This document shows positions 1 to 40,500 of a DNA stretch of 64,000 bases, one piece after another. Below the pieces are notes generated by a model. The model was not told the DNA's origin. It worked only from the letters and a program-made list of their open reading frames with translations, and ran no database searches. Within the stretch, counting starts at the first letter, position 1. The number at the start of each line of letters is the position of its first letter. The stretch is from Actinostola sp. cb2023 (taxonomy: Eukaryota > Cnidaria > Anthozoa > Actiniaria > Actinostolidae). The position numbers were made by a program, and so were the translations under genes. The DNA lies in the NCBI GenBank assembly GCA_033675265.1, contig JAUJYZ010000050.1, positions 38,734-102,733 of the forward strand, written 5' to 3'.

Positions 1-363
1 AGGAACAGACGTTGTGTACAAAATCAAATGTAACGATTGTGAACAAACATCACGTGCTCTCAAGACAGTAGCATAAAAAAAGCTGTGTTTACCTTAGACG
101 GCCGAAACTCTATCCTAGCTGAACATTGCACGAAAACGAACCACTCCCTTGATTTCAAGAACGTACAAGTCATCGACCGTGAACCGCAGTGGAACAAAAG
201 GCTATTCTTAGAAGCGTGGCACTCAATGCGTCACCAGCATTCAATAAACGAACACATTTACTTTCCCCAGGTGTATAAAAGTTTGCTTTTAAACCTTGTA
301 ATTTACAAGCCCAACACACTACCAATGAAGGTCGCAGTATCACGACCGAAACGTCTAGAATAA
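1..363 (+). pseudogene. Penelope-like retroelement 3' fragment (GIY-YIG endonuclease region)
   Basis: Reading from base 2, the translation contains VVYKIKCNDC, typical of the start of a GIY-YIG nuclease domain at the C-terminus of Penelope-like reverse transcriptases. It reaches a stop near base 75. Another frame resumes at 85 with LAEHCTKTNHSLDF and NKRLFLEAWHS, the usual distal part of that domain, and ends near 360. The stretch that should carry the YIG-type half of the motif is shortened, so the copy is deleted and frameshifted. No reverse transcriptase is visible because the window starts here. The family assignment rests on remembered motif order, not on a search. Confidence 0.6.
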
Positions 364-860
364 AATACATCCACAAATCAGTGAGAACTCCTTTCGTTTT
401 CAAATCTATGTTATGCCTGATTACCAAATCTTCAATTAAATAAATATTATACACAATCGACAAGTTGTGAATGAATATCATCGCAGTTGGAAGCGATAAG
501 CTTAGGCTAGGGTCAAACGTCGAATCTGTCATGTGCCGTACCTAATTGCAATTCGAGTCGACCCAAATAATTAAGTTCGACAGGTTGAACTTAAACAAAT
601 TAATGCAAATGAAAGTATAGTTGAGCATGCGCAGAAGAACGTACTGGAGAATTGTAGGAAATATTTTATTAGTTCGGCACATCGGAAGAGCGCCGTCTTA
701 CTCAGTTGCCGCTCTAATGTCGCAGTGCGACAGGCCCTGTCGAATTTATTCCGCTGTCGAACCAAATAGAATCTGCCGCACCAAACTGAGTCAGACGCCG
801 CTCTTAGGTAAAGTACAGAATTACGTCAAACACGAGACAGCCAAAATGTTTTAATAAAGA
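364..860. other. Noncoding stretch with interspersed repeat
   Basis: No convincing gene. Bases about 545-670 match, in reverse complement, a repeat at 21180-21260 plus 21804-21830. The shared parts include the segment around the bases GAAAGTATAGTTGAGCATGC. Here the repeat is uninterrupted, while the other copy is split by a transposon. Confidence 0.5.
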
Positions 861-861
861 G

Positions 862-1780
<919 letters not shown>

Positions 1781-1781
1781 A

Positions 1782-2390
1782 ATGGTTGGGCTGCCTGTGC
1801 TCACCACAGGTCCGTAAACAGTCATGTGATGAGGGTTGGGCTGCCTGTGCTCACCACAGGTCCGTGTGATGAGGGTTGGGCTGCCAGTGCTCATCACAGG
1901 TCCGTAAACAGTCACGTGATGAGGGTTGGGCTGCCTGTGCTCACCACAGGTCCGTAAACAGTCACGTGATGAGGGTTGGGCTGCCAGTGCTCATCACAGG
2001 TCCGTAAACAGTCATGTGATGAGGGTTGGGCTGCCTGTGCTCACCACAGGTCCGTAAACAGTCACGTGATGAGGGTTGAGCTGCCTGTGCTCATCACAGG
2101 TCCGTAAACAGTCATGTGATGAGGGTTGGGCTGCCTGTGCTCATCACAGGTCCGTAAACAGTCACGTGATGAGGGTTGGGCTGCCTGTGCTCACCACAGG
2201 TCCGTAAACAGTCACGTGATGAGGGTTGGGCTGCCTGTGCTCACCACAGGTCCGTAAACAGTCATGTGATGAGGGTTGGGCTGCCAGTGCTCATCACAGG
2301 TCCGTAAACAGTCACGTGATGAGGGTTGGGCTGACAGTGCTCATCACAGGTCCGTAAACAGTCACGTGATGAGGGTTGGGCTGCCTGTGC
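1782..2390. repeat. 50-bp minisatellite with E-box core
   Basis: About twelve copies of a 50-bp unit, one of them shortened to roughly 36 bp. Each unit carries GGGCTGCCTGTGCTCACCAC and CCGTAAACAGTCACGTGATG or the CATGTG variant. The palindrome TCACGTGA occurs at about 1912, 1962, 2062, 2162, 2212, 2312 and 2362. Other units have TCATGTGA. The array ends about 120 bp before the proposed small CHST exon. Confidence 0.9.
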
Positions 2391-2513
2391 TGATGTCCGT
2401 CATTTTGTCACCGGAAGGTTTACAGGTTTGACATTTCATTAACAATCCCGTGTTAACGCTAATAGAGCGTCTTGCTTTTAAAACGATTTACCAACATTTA
2501 ATTTTCATTTCAG

Positions 2514-2545
2514 ATTCAAGCATTTATCTTCCTCCAAGGCCAATG
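2514..2545 (+). CDS. Candidate 32-bp internal exon of the CHST-like gene
   Basis: TTTTCATTTCAG precedes base 2514 and GTAAGT follows base 2545, so both splice sites are strong. Read with two bases completing an upstream codon, the exon gives SSIYLPPRPM and ends in phase 0. The exon at 3767 begins in phase 0, giving a smooth join into LTHEQR. It would lie in the stem between the signal anchor and the catalytic domain. Its small size means it could be a chance pair of splice sites. No upstream membrane-anchor exon was found. Confidence 0.45.
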
Positions 2546-3766
2546 GTAAGTATCGTATAGCGACTGAATCCAAAATATGAATCGTAAAATTAATGCACTG
2601 TTTTAATGTTTGTTATTAATTTCGGTAGACATTGGTATAGGTAAGCTTGAAATGCGTGTTGGAGGGAGGGAGGGGGAGGGGGGGGGGGGGGGGGGGGGAG
2701 GGTAGGGGATAGGATATATGTTGTGGACCCGCGGGGAGACTCCCATATATAAAGTGGTTGGGATGCTCGTCGGAAATTTTGAAAATGACCCTTAAAAAGT
2801 ACCTGAGTCTTGTCCAGGTGGGCGTGGCAACAAATATTTTTTAACCCTAAAAGGTACCAACTCAGTGACAAAAGCTACAACTGTCATTCCGGTTGTCATT
2901 ATCTTATCTCAGGTATCTTATTTACTGACAAACACCCTAAAAGGTACCGGCTTAGCACTTGGCAAATGGCAAAAATTGTAAACCGTTAGAGGGTTAATTA
3001 AGTCAACCCGCTATACAATCGAACCCGCTACAACCTGTTCATCATCAACCCGCTAAAACGGCTTGAGAAACCTAAAATCTCTAGTGGGTTGACCAACCCG
3101 GCCCGTCTGTACTTTTATCGTAAAGGCCGGTATGGTATCGAAACCTATGCTGTGAGTATATTTCGCCGTGAAATGGCATTTCCATGTCTTGGCGGGGAAA
3201 TTTTAGGATAACCTACGAAAGAAACGATAAGCAGAATACTAGAGCCGCGCGACTTCAAAACGGCTAACGGTTCCAGTTCAAAGTATCATAATTTTTACCA
3301 AAGTGAAAAGTGATAGTGAATTGTACAACAACAATTATCCATGTACGTTTTTAGTACTTATTCCCACAGTTTCTTGTTCATTTGATTGATTTATAGAGCA
3401 GTGAGTTCTTGAAATCCTCTCTCTGTGACGTCTCGGTAGATTTGATTGACAGATCCAACGAACTTACCTTAGGTACCTCTCCTTTTATAGTGCGCCCTCG
3501 TGTATTACATTGCGAAATCACACCCCCCTGGTTATTGTAAAAACTTACTGGAAAATATCTCACTCGTAAAATTCGTACGAAACTACATCCGGGACCCGAG
3601 TGGCGTATTTTCCATAGTGAGGATATCAATGACGTCGGGCTCAGTACTTTTAGTAAAAAAATATTTCTTTTGTCAATTTTTTTTTGGTCTATATAATAAA
3701 AAGAAAATTACACGGCGGTTATATACTACACACTGTGTTTAAAATAACATTACTATATTTTCACAG
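2546..3766 (+). other. Putative CHST intron
   Basis: Noncoding sequence between the two proposed exons. It holds a G-rich tract at 2660-2708 and three copies of a short motif resembling ACCCTAAAAGGTACC at about 2787, 2843 and 2934. A run of AACCCGCTA-type motifs lies near 3004-3100. No gene or transposon could be named. Confidence 0.4.
2660..2708 (+). repeat. G-rich homopolymer tract
   Basis: GGGAGGGAGGG leads into a nearly pure run of about 30 G. It could form a G-quadruplex, and the exact run length in the assembly is unreliable. Confidence 0.8.
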
Positions 3767-4570
3767 TTGACTCATGAACAGCGAATATCTCACCTTGAAA
3801 AGCATTGTCGTACTCAAAATCGACTGTGGGCCAACCTGACGCTTCAAGAAAAACAGATTGTTGGAAAACGAATAATAGTGGACGATAAACACCGCCTCAT
3901 GTATTGCTACATCCCAAAGGTGGCGTGTGCAAACTGGAAGAGAGTGTTGATGGTTCTCGGTGGTCGTGCTCAAACATCTAACTCCATCAAGAAAGTCAAT
4001 CATCAAGACTTTGTGTTTTTGTCGGACTTTCCTCCTCTGGAAATAGAACGTCGACTTCAAACTTACTACAAATTCCTATTCACAAGAGAACCGCTTGAAC
4101 GTCTCATTTCTGCTTACAGAAATAAATTCTTGACCAATAACAAAGATTTCCTTCAGCGATGGGGTTCAAGAATTATCAATCAAAAAAGGCGCAACAAATC
4201 TAGACAGCGAATCAAGAATAACGTGCCAACATTGACTGAGTTCTTCAGTTATTTGGTGAAAACTAAACCCACTAAAATGGACGAACACTGGATGCCCTAT
4301 AAACACCTTTGCCAACCGTGTGCTATTTCATACGACTTTATTGGCTCGTTTGATAGTCTCCATCAAGATGCCCAAAGTGTATTAAATGAATTACATTTAC
4401 AAGATAAAGTCCAATTCCCCACGAGACAAGCTTACTATTTAAACACCAAATCGATAAACAATTCGTTTGATGTTTTACTCGCACAAGTTCCCAAGAAAAT
4501 ACTTAAAAAAGTCGTTGAAAAATACTCAAAGGATTATCTACTGTTTACGTATCCTCTGCCAAAGTTTTAA
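3767..4570 (+). CDS. Carbohydrate sulfotransferase, CHST8-14 (HNK-1ST) family, terminal exon
   Basis: This family transfers sulfate from PAPS to sugars of glycoproteins or glycosaminoglycans in the Golgi lumen. The exon encodes about 267 residues. The 5'-phosphosulfate site is PKVACANWKR at residues 50-59, and the 3'-phosphate site is FTREPLERLISAYRNK at 105-120. The conserved distal block with DEHWMPYKHLCQPC and YDFIGSFD follows near 173-197. The exon starts directly after TTTTCACAG, with TTG as its first codon, so TTG is not a start. The signal anchor must be upstream. The reading frame is intact through the stop at 4568-4570. Which member (chondroitin 4-, dermatan 4- or GalNAc 4-sulfotransferase type) cannot be decided from this exon. 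Confidence 0.9.
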   Translation: MTHEQRISHLEKHCRTQNRLWANLTLQEKQIVGKRIIVDDKHRLMYCYIPKVACANWKRVLMVLGGRAQTSNSIKKVNHQDFVFLSDFPPLEIERRLQTYYKFLFTREPLERLISAYRNKFLTNNKDFLQRWGSRIINQKRRNKSRQRIKNNVPTLTEFFSYLVKTKPTKMDEHWMPYKHLCQPCAISYDFIGSFDSLHQDAQSVLNELHLQDKVQFPTRQAYYLNTKSINNSFDVLLAQVPKKILKKVVEKYSKDYLLFTYPLPKF

Positions 4571-5307
4571 AAAGCAGAAAAGTATTTTCCGTTGCATGCA
4601 GGTTTGTCATTTACTGTCATGGAGGTCCGTGTCAGTTTTTGTTTGAACACGGTTTTTTCACTACGTTTTGCGTGCAATGTACGTCAGTCTAACGCCGTTT
4701 CATCGTCTCCCTGTCTTTCTAGAAGCAAAAACTGTGCAATAATTAGCAATGGGTAGGTTGGTAATTAGAGATTAAAATTAGATCATATCCCCCTCTCTTG
4801 AGATCAATTAATTCTCTGGAGACACTAACAAATACCTATAGCTCATAAATAACTATATCTATATAAACATTACGTGACAAATAATGGCTTGATTAATGAA
4901 GTTGTTGTTGTACGTAGGTGCCATGTTATACTAAAGATATGTTTCTTCTACGTAAAGGATTTAATATATCCGAGCTTTCGTGCCCATGACCCATCATCAG
5001 GGAATGAAGGCAATTCTAACGAACTTTCAGTTAACGTAGAAAACATAACAATACATTGATATTGGAAATGAACGTGTTGTTCTGTTGTTAGGAGGGAGCG
5101 CTTATTTGAGGGGTACGCTTTTCAGAGAGGGGCGCTTTGTACAAAACGGCTCCAAAGTGGGGGGCTTAATAGAGGGTAGGCGCGGCGCTTAAGGTGACCA
5201 GCTCCCGCATAATGGATGACCGGTTTGCGTATTTTTTTTAAACTCGCTCTCTCCGCGTCAATATTGCTTGGATTTTATTGTGCTCAACACAAATACTAAT
5301 TCAACTA
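4571..5307. other. Intergenic, downstream of CHST
   Basis: Holds the CHST 3' UTR, with no clear AATAAA close by. Near 5090-5200 there is a GC-rich stretch with GGCGCTTAAG and GCTTAATAGAGG motifs, similar to a repeat at 20415-20565. No gene seen. Confidence 0.4.
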
Positions 5308-5696
5308 CCGTAAAGTTCCGAAAATAGCGACCCCCGAAAGTTACAGTAAAAAATGATGCTTGCTAACAAATCCCGAAAGTAACGATCCCCCGAAAGTAGC
5401 GATCCTGCTCTAGAGCGATGATTAGATTAGATGGCGAACAGCACTAGTAAACAGCACGCAAAGAGCCAGAACATTTACTGCTACACATAAACAAATGTAA
5501 CAAAAGCTATAATCATAATATAATACGTTCTAGATCCTGTGAATATTCGTTGTTTCAGTTAAAATACCTACATGATGTCGTTTAAGGTACACGGTATGGC
5601 TCCTAAAAGTTAACGATTTTAGCACCCCGAAAGTAACAGTTACCTAAGGTCGCTAAATCCGAAAGTAACGCCCTCGCTACTTTTGGAACTTTACGG
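5308..5696. mobile_element. Nonautonomous TA-flanked DNA transposon (MITE), 389 bp
   Basis: It begins CCGTAAAGTTCCGAAAATAG and ends with the inverted counterpart GGAACTTTACGG, and a TA dinucleotide flanks it on each side. Subterminal CCGAAAGTAACG-type motifs repeat inside. There is no transposase frame. A TA target and short inverted repeats fit a Tc1/mariner- or ISL2EU-like mobiliser, which is an inference. Confidence 0.7.
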
Positions 5697-6565
5697 TATT
5701 CTGCCTTTGGACGGTGTATTCAAAATTATCATTTTAAGCCTCGTTTGTTAATGCCAGCTCGCTTTTCTCCCTTTTTTCACCAAAAAGATTGTGCGTTTTG
5801 TTCTTATTTTCTACACAGATATCATTAAAACTTGTTGTGTGTTTCCCTATTTACTTTAGAAGTACTTTTCTGTCGTTTTTAGTGTACTTTCTTTTTTACG
5901 ATGAAAAACAAAACTGGTTCAAACCGGTTTGTAAGCCGTTACGTGTAATACGCTCGCATATTTGCACTGTCTCGTTTTGGCCTTTATTTGCACTCGAAAA
6001 TCGTGCGTCGTATAATATAAATAATAATGATGACTTAATTTGCATAACAAAGATCTTTGAATCGGGATGACCTGGTAACGAGTAAATAAATAAAAAATAA
6101 AAAAACTGTTTATTTAAGTGTCCAATGTGTTCTAGCCACTAATTGGGCGACACCGTACTCTCACACACGTCGCGAAAAATGCATAGTGAATCCCTGGTGC
6201 AATGAAGAATCATAATTATCCTACCTTTGTCTAATGTTTTTCTATTCCAGTAAATAATGCAGTAGGTACAGTCTCTCTTGTCTGACCTCCTTGTCAGTCG
6301 TCCAAACAATGTACATTTCAGGCCCATTTCAAGCGATAGACAAATAACATTTATGAAGAAACATCTTTTACAGTGAAATAATGATACCCACGTACAACGA
6401 CACTCTTAATTTAACATTTATGAAGTTTACTGTTTTTCATGAAATTCATTACAGAATAGTTTTATAAGTTACTTTTGCAGCAACATTTTGATCACTTGAC
6501 AATCAGGTCACGGTCACGGGACTCGATGTGACGGAGGAGTGCTGCAAAGCCTTCATAACTACTGC
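5697..6565. other. Intergenic between the convergent genes, including the LARS1 3' UTR
   Basis: No second gene is supported. On the - strand an AATAAA hexamer lies at about 6110-6115, some 450 bases past the LARS1 stop, and is a plausible polyadenylation signal. The + strand frame at 5789-6070 has no recognisable content. Confidence 0.4.
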
Positions 6566-35276
<28,711 letters not shown>

Positions 35277-35307
35277 CTATTGGAGAACAAACACATAGTG
35301 CTTTTGT

Positions 35308-37545
35308 AGAATAGTGTACATAGTATAGTGCTGTAGTACATAGTATAGTACTGTAGTACATAGTATAGTGCTGTAGTACATAGTATAGTGCTGTAGTACA
35401 TAGTATAGTGTTGCAATACATAGTATAGTGTTGCAGTACATAGTATAGTGTTGCAGTACATAGTATAGTGCTGTAGTATATAGTATAGTGCTGTAGTAGA
35501 TAGTATAGTGCTGTAGTACATAGTATAGTGCTGTAGTACATAGTATAGTGCTGTAGTACATAGTATAGTGTTGTAGTACATACATGTAGTATAGTGCTGT
35601 AGTACATAGTATAGTGCTGTAGTAAATAGCATAGTGCTGTAGTACATAGTATAGTGTTGTAGTACATACATGTAGTATAGTGCTGTAGTACATAGTATAG
35701 TGCTGTAGTAAATAGCATAGTGCTGTAGTACATAGAATAGTGTTGTAGTACATACATGTAGTATAGTGCCGTAGTACATAGTAGTGTTGCAGTACATAGT
35801 ATAGTGTTGCAGTACATAGTATAGTGCTGTAATACATAGTATAGTGTTGCAGTACATAGTATAGTGCTGTAGTACATAGTATAGTGCTGTAGTACATAGT
35901 ATAGTGTTGCAGTACATAGAGTACATAGTTTAGTGTTGCAGTACATAGAGTACATAGTATAGTGCTGTAGTACATAGTATAGTGCTGTAGTACATAGTAT
36001 AGTGCTGTAGTACATAGTATAGTGCTGTAGTACATAGTATAGTGCTCTAGTACATAGTATAGTGCTGTAGTACAATAGTATAGTGCTGTAGTACATACAT
36101 GTAGTATAGTGCTGTAGAACATAGTAGTGCTGTAGTACATAGTATAGTGTTGCAGTACATAGAGTACATAGTTTAGTGTTGCAGTACATAGAGTACATAG
36201 TATAGTGCTGTAGTACATAGTATAGTGCTGTAGTACATAGTATAGTGCTCTAGTACATAGTATAGTGCTGTAGTACAATAGTATAGTGCTGTAGTACATA
36301 CATGTAGTATAGTGCTGTAGAACATAGTAGTGCTGTAGTACATAGTATAGTGCTATAGTACATAGTATAGTGCTGTAGTCATAGTATAGTGTTGTAGTAC
36401 ATAGTATAGTGCTGTAGTACATAGTATAGTGTTGCAGTACATAGAGTACATAGTAAAGTGCTGTAGTACATAGTATAGTGCTGTAGTACATAGTATAGTG
36501 CTCTAGTACATAGTATAGTGCTGTAGTACAATAGTATAGTGCTGTAGTACATAGTATAGTGTTGCAGTACATAGTATAATGCTGCTGTAGTACATAGTAT
36601 AGTGCTGTAATACATAGTATAGTGCTGTAGTACATAGTATAATGCTGTAGTACATAGTATAGTGCTGTAATACATAGTATAGTGCTGTAGTACATAGTAT
36701 AGTGCTGTAGTACAATAGTATAGTGCTGTAGTACATAGTATAGTGTTGCAGTACATAGTATAATGCTGTAGTACATAGTATAGTGCTGTAATACATAGTA
36801 TAGTGCTGTAGTACATAGTATAGTGTTGCAGTACATAGTATAATGCTGTAGTACATAGTATAGTGCTGTAATACATAGTATAGTGCTGTAGTACATAGTA
36901 TAGTGCTGTAGTACATAGTATAGTGCTGTAGTACATAGTATAGTGCTGTAGTACATACATGTAGTATAGTGCTGTAGTACATAGTATAGTGCTGTAGTAC
37001 ATAGTATAGTGTTGCAGTACATAGTATAATGCTGTAGTACATAGTATAGTGCTGTAGTACATAGTATAGTGCTGTAGTACATAGTATAGTGCTGTAGTAC
37101 ATAGTATAGTGTTGTAGTACATAGTATAGTACTGTAGTACATAGTATAGTGCTGTAGTACATTAGTATAGTGCTGTAGTACATAGTATAGTGTTGCAGTA
37201 CATAGTATAGTGCTGTAGTACATAGTATAGTGTTGTAGTACATACATGTAGTATAGTGCTGTAGTACATAGTATAGTGCTGTAGTACATACATGTAGTAT
37301 AGTGCTGTAGTACATAGTATAGTGCTGTAGTACATAGTATAGTGTTGTAGTACATAGTATAGTACTGTAGTACATAGTATAGTGATGTAGTACATAGTAT
37401 AGTGTTGTAGTACATAGTATAGTGCTGTAGTACATAGTATAGTGTTGTAGTACATAGTATAGTGCTGTAGTACATTAGTATAGTGCTGTAGTACATAGTA
37501 TAGTGTTGCAGTACATAGTATAGTGTTGCAGTACATAGTATAGTA
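35308..37545. repeat. 20-bp tandem array, about 110 copies
   Basis: The unit is TAGTATAGTGCTGTAGTACA, with variants TTGCAGTACA and longer units containing ACATACATGTAGTATAG. Higher-order blocks of several hundred bases repeat (for example 35935-36130 against 36185-36325). Tyr/Leu/Thr-rich - strand readings are translations of the array. Confidence 0.97.
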
Positions 37546-40500
37546 GTAACTGGTGTGTGGATATCTTAGTAACTGGTGTGTGGATATCGTAGTAACTGGT
37601 GTGTGGATATCTTAGTAACTGGTGTGTGTATATCTTAGTAACTGGTGTGTGTATATCTTAGTAACTGGTGTGTGGATATCTTAGTAACTGGTGTGTGGAT
37701 ATCTTAGTAACTGGTGTGTGGATATCTTAGTAACTGGTGTGTGGATATCGTAGTAACTGGTGTGTGTATATCTTAGTAACTGGTGTGTGGATATCTTAGT
37801 AACTGGTGTGTGGATATCTTAGTAACTGGTGTGTGGATATCTTAGTAACTGGTGTGTGGATATCGTAGTAACTGGTGTGTGGATATCTTAGTAAATGGTG
37901 TGTGGATATCTTAGTAACTGGTGTGTGGATATCTTAGTAACTGGTGTGTGGATATCTTAGTAACTGGTGTGGATATCTTAGTAACTGGTGTGTGGATATC
38001 TTAGTAACTCAGGTGTGTGGATATCTTAGTAACTGGTGTGTGGATATCGTAGTAACTGGTGTGTGGATATCGTAGTAAGTAAATGGTGTGTGGATATCTT
38101 AGTAACTGGTGTGTGTATATCTTAGTAACTGGTGTGTGGATATCTTAGTAACTGGTGTGTGGATATCTTAGTAACTGGTGTGTGGATATCTTAGTAACTG
38201 GTGTGTGGATATCTTAGTAACTGGTGTGTGTATATCTTAGTAAATGGTGTGTGGATATCTTAGTAACTGGTGTGTGGATATCTTAGTAACTGGTGTGTGG
38301 ATATCGTAGTAACTGGTGTGTGGATATCTTAGTAACTGGTGTGTGGATATCTTAGTAACTGGTGTGTGGATATCTTAGTAACTGGTGTGTGGATATCTTA
38401 GTAACTGGTGTGTGGATATCTTAGTAACTGGTGTGTGGATATCTTAGTAACTGGTGTGTGGATATCTTAGTAACTGGTGTGTGGATATCTTAGTAACTGG
38501 TGTGTGGATATCTTAGTAACTGGTGTGTGGATATCTTAGTAACTGGTGTGTGGATATCTTAGTAACTGGTGTGTGGATATCTTAGTAACTGGTGTGTGGA
38601 TATCTTAGTAACTGGTGTGTGGATATCTTAGTAACTGGTGTGTGGATATCTTAGTAACTGGTGTGTGGATATCTTAGTAACTGGTGTGTGGATATCGTAG
38701 TAACTGGTGTGTGGATATCGTAGTAACTGGTGTGTGTATATCTTAGTAACTGGTGTGTGGATATCTTAGTAACTGGTGTGTGGATATCTTAGTAACTGGT
38801 GTGTGGATATCTTAGTAACTGGTGTGTGGATATCTTAGTAACTCAGGTGTGTGGATATCTTAGTAACTGGTGTGTGTATATCTTAGTAACTGGTGTGTGG
38901 ATATCTTAGTAACTGGTGTGTATATATCGTAGTAACTGGTGTGTGGATATCTTAGTAAATGGTGTGTGGATATCGTAGTAACTGGTGTGTGGATATCTTA
39001 GTAACTGGTGTGTGGATATCTTAGTAAACTGGTGTGTGGATATCTTAGTAACTGGTGTGTGGATATCTTAGTAACTGGTGTGTGGATATCGTAGTAACTG
39101 GTGTGTGGATATCGTAGTAACTGGGTGTGTGTATATCTTAGTAACTGGTGTGTGGATATCTTAGTAACTGGTGTGTGGATATCTTAGTAACTGGTGTGTG
39201 GATATCTTAGTAACTGGTGTGTGGATATCTTAGTAACTCTGGTGTGTGGATATCTTAGTAACTGGTGTGTGGATATCTTAGTAACTGGTGTGTGGATATC
39301 TTAGTAACTGGTGTGTGGATATCTTAGTAACTGGTGTGTGGATATCTTAGTAACTGGTGTGTGGATATCTTAGTAACTGGTGTGTGGATATCTTAGTAAC
39401 TGGTGTGTGGATATCTTAGTAACTGGTGTGTGGATATCTTAGTAACTGGTGTGTGGATATCTTAGTAACTGGTGTGTGTATATCTTAGTAACTGGTGTGT
39501 GGATATCTTAGTAACTGGTGTGTGGATATCTTAGTAACTGGTGTGTGTATATATCTTAGTAACTGTAACTGTGTGTGGATATCTTAGTAACTGGTGTGTG
39601 GATATCTTAGTAACTGGTGTGTGTATATCTTAGTAACTGGTGTGTGTATATCTTAGTAACTGGTGTGTGGATATCTTAGTAACTGGTGTGTGGATATCTT
39701 AGTAACTGGTGTGTGGATATCTTAGTAACTGGTGTGTGTATATCGTAGTAACTGGTGTGTGTATATCTTAGTAACTGGTGTGTGGATATCTTAGTAACTG
39801 GTGTGTGGATATCTTAGTAACTGGTGTGTGGATATCTTAGTAACTGGTGTGTGGATATCTTAGTAACTGGTGTGTGGATATCGTAGTAACTGGTGTGTGG
39901 ATATCTTAGTAACTGGTGTGTGGATATCTTAGTAACTGGTGTGTGGATATCGTAGTAACTGGTGTGTGGATATCTTAGTAACTGGTGTGTGGATATCTTA
40001 GTAACTGGTGTGTGTATATCTTAGTAACTGGTGTGTGGATATCTTAGTAACTGGTGTGTGGATATCTTAGTAACTGGTGTGTGGGATATCTTAGTAACTG
40101 GTGTGTGGATATCTTAGTAACTGGTGTGTGGATATCTTAGTAACTGGTGTGTGGATATCTTAGTAACTGGTGTGTGGATATCTTAGTAACTGGTGTGTGG
40201 ATATCTTAGTAACTGGTGTGTGGATATCTTAGTAACTGGTGTGTGGATATCTTAGTAACTGGTGTGTGGATATCTTAGTAACTGGTGTGTGGATATCTTA
40301 GTAACTGGTGTGTGTGTGTGATATCTTAGTAACTGGTGTGTGGATATCTTAGTAACTGGTGTGTGGATATCTTAGTAACTGGTGTGTGGATATCTTAGTA
40401 ACTGGTGTGTGGATATCTTAGTAACTGGTGTGTGTATATCTTAGTAACTGGTGTGTGTATATCTTAGTAACTGGTGTGTGGATATCTTAGTAACTGGTGT

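Noticed and set aside
170..532. - strand ORF of 120 codons
   Set aside because: Antisense to the Penelope-like fragment, with no motif of its own.
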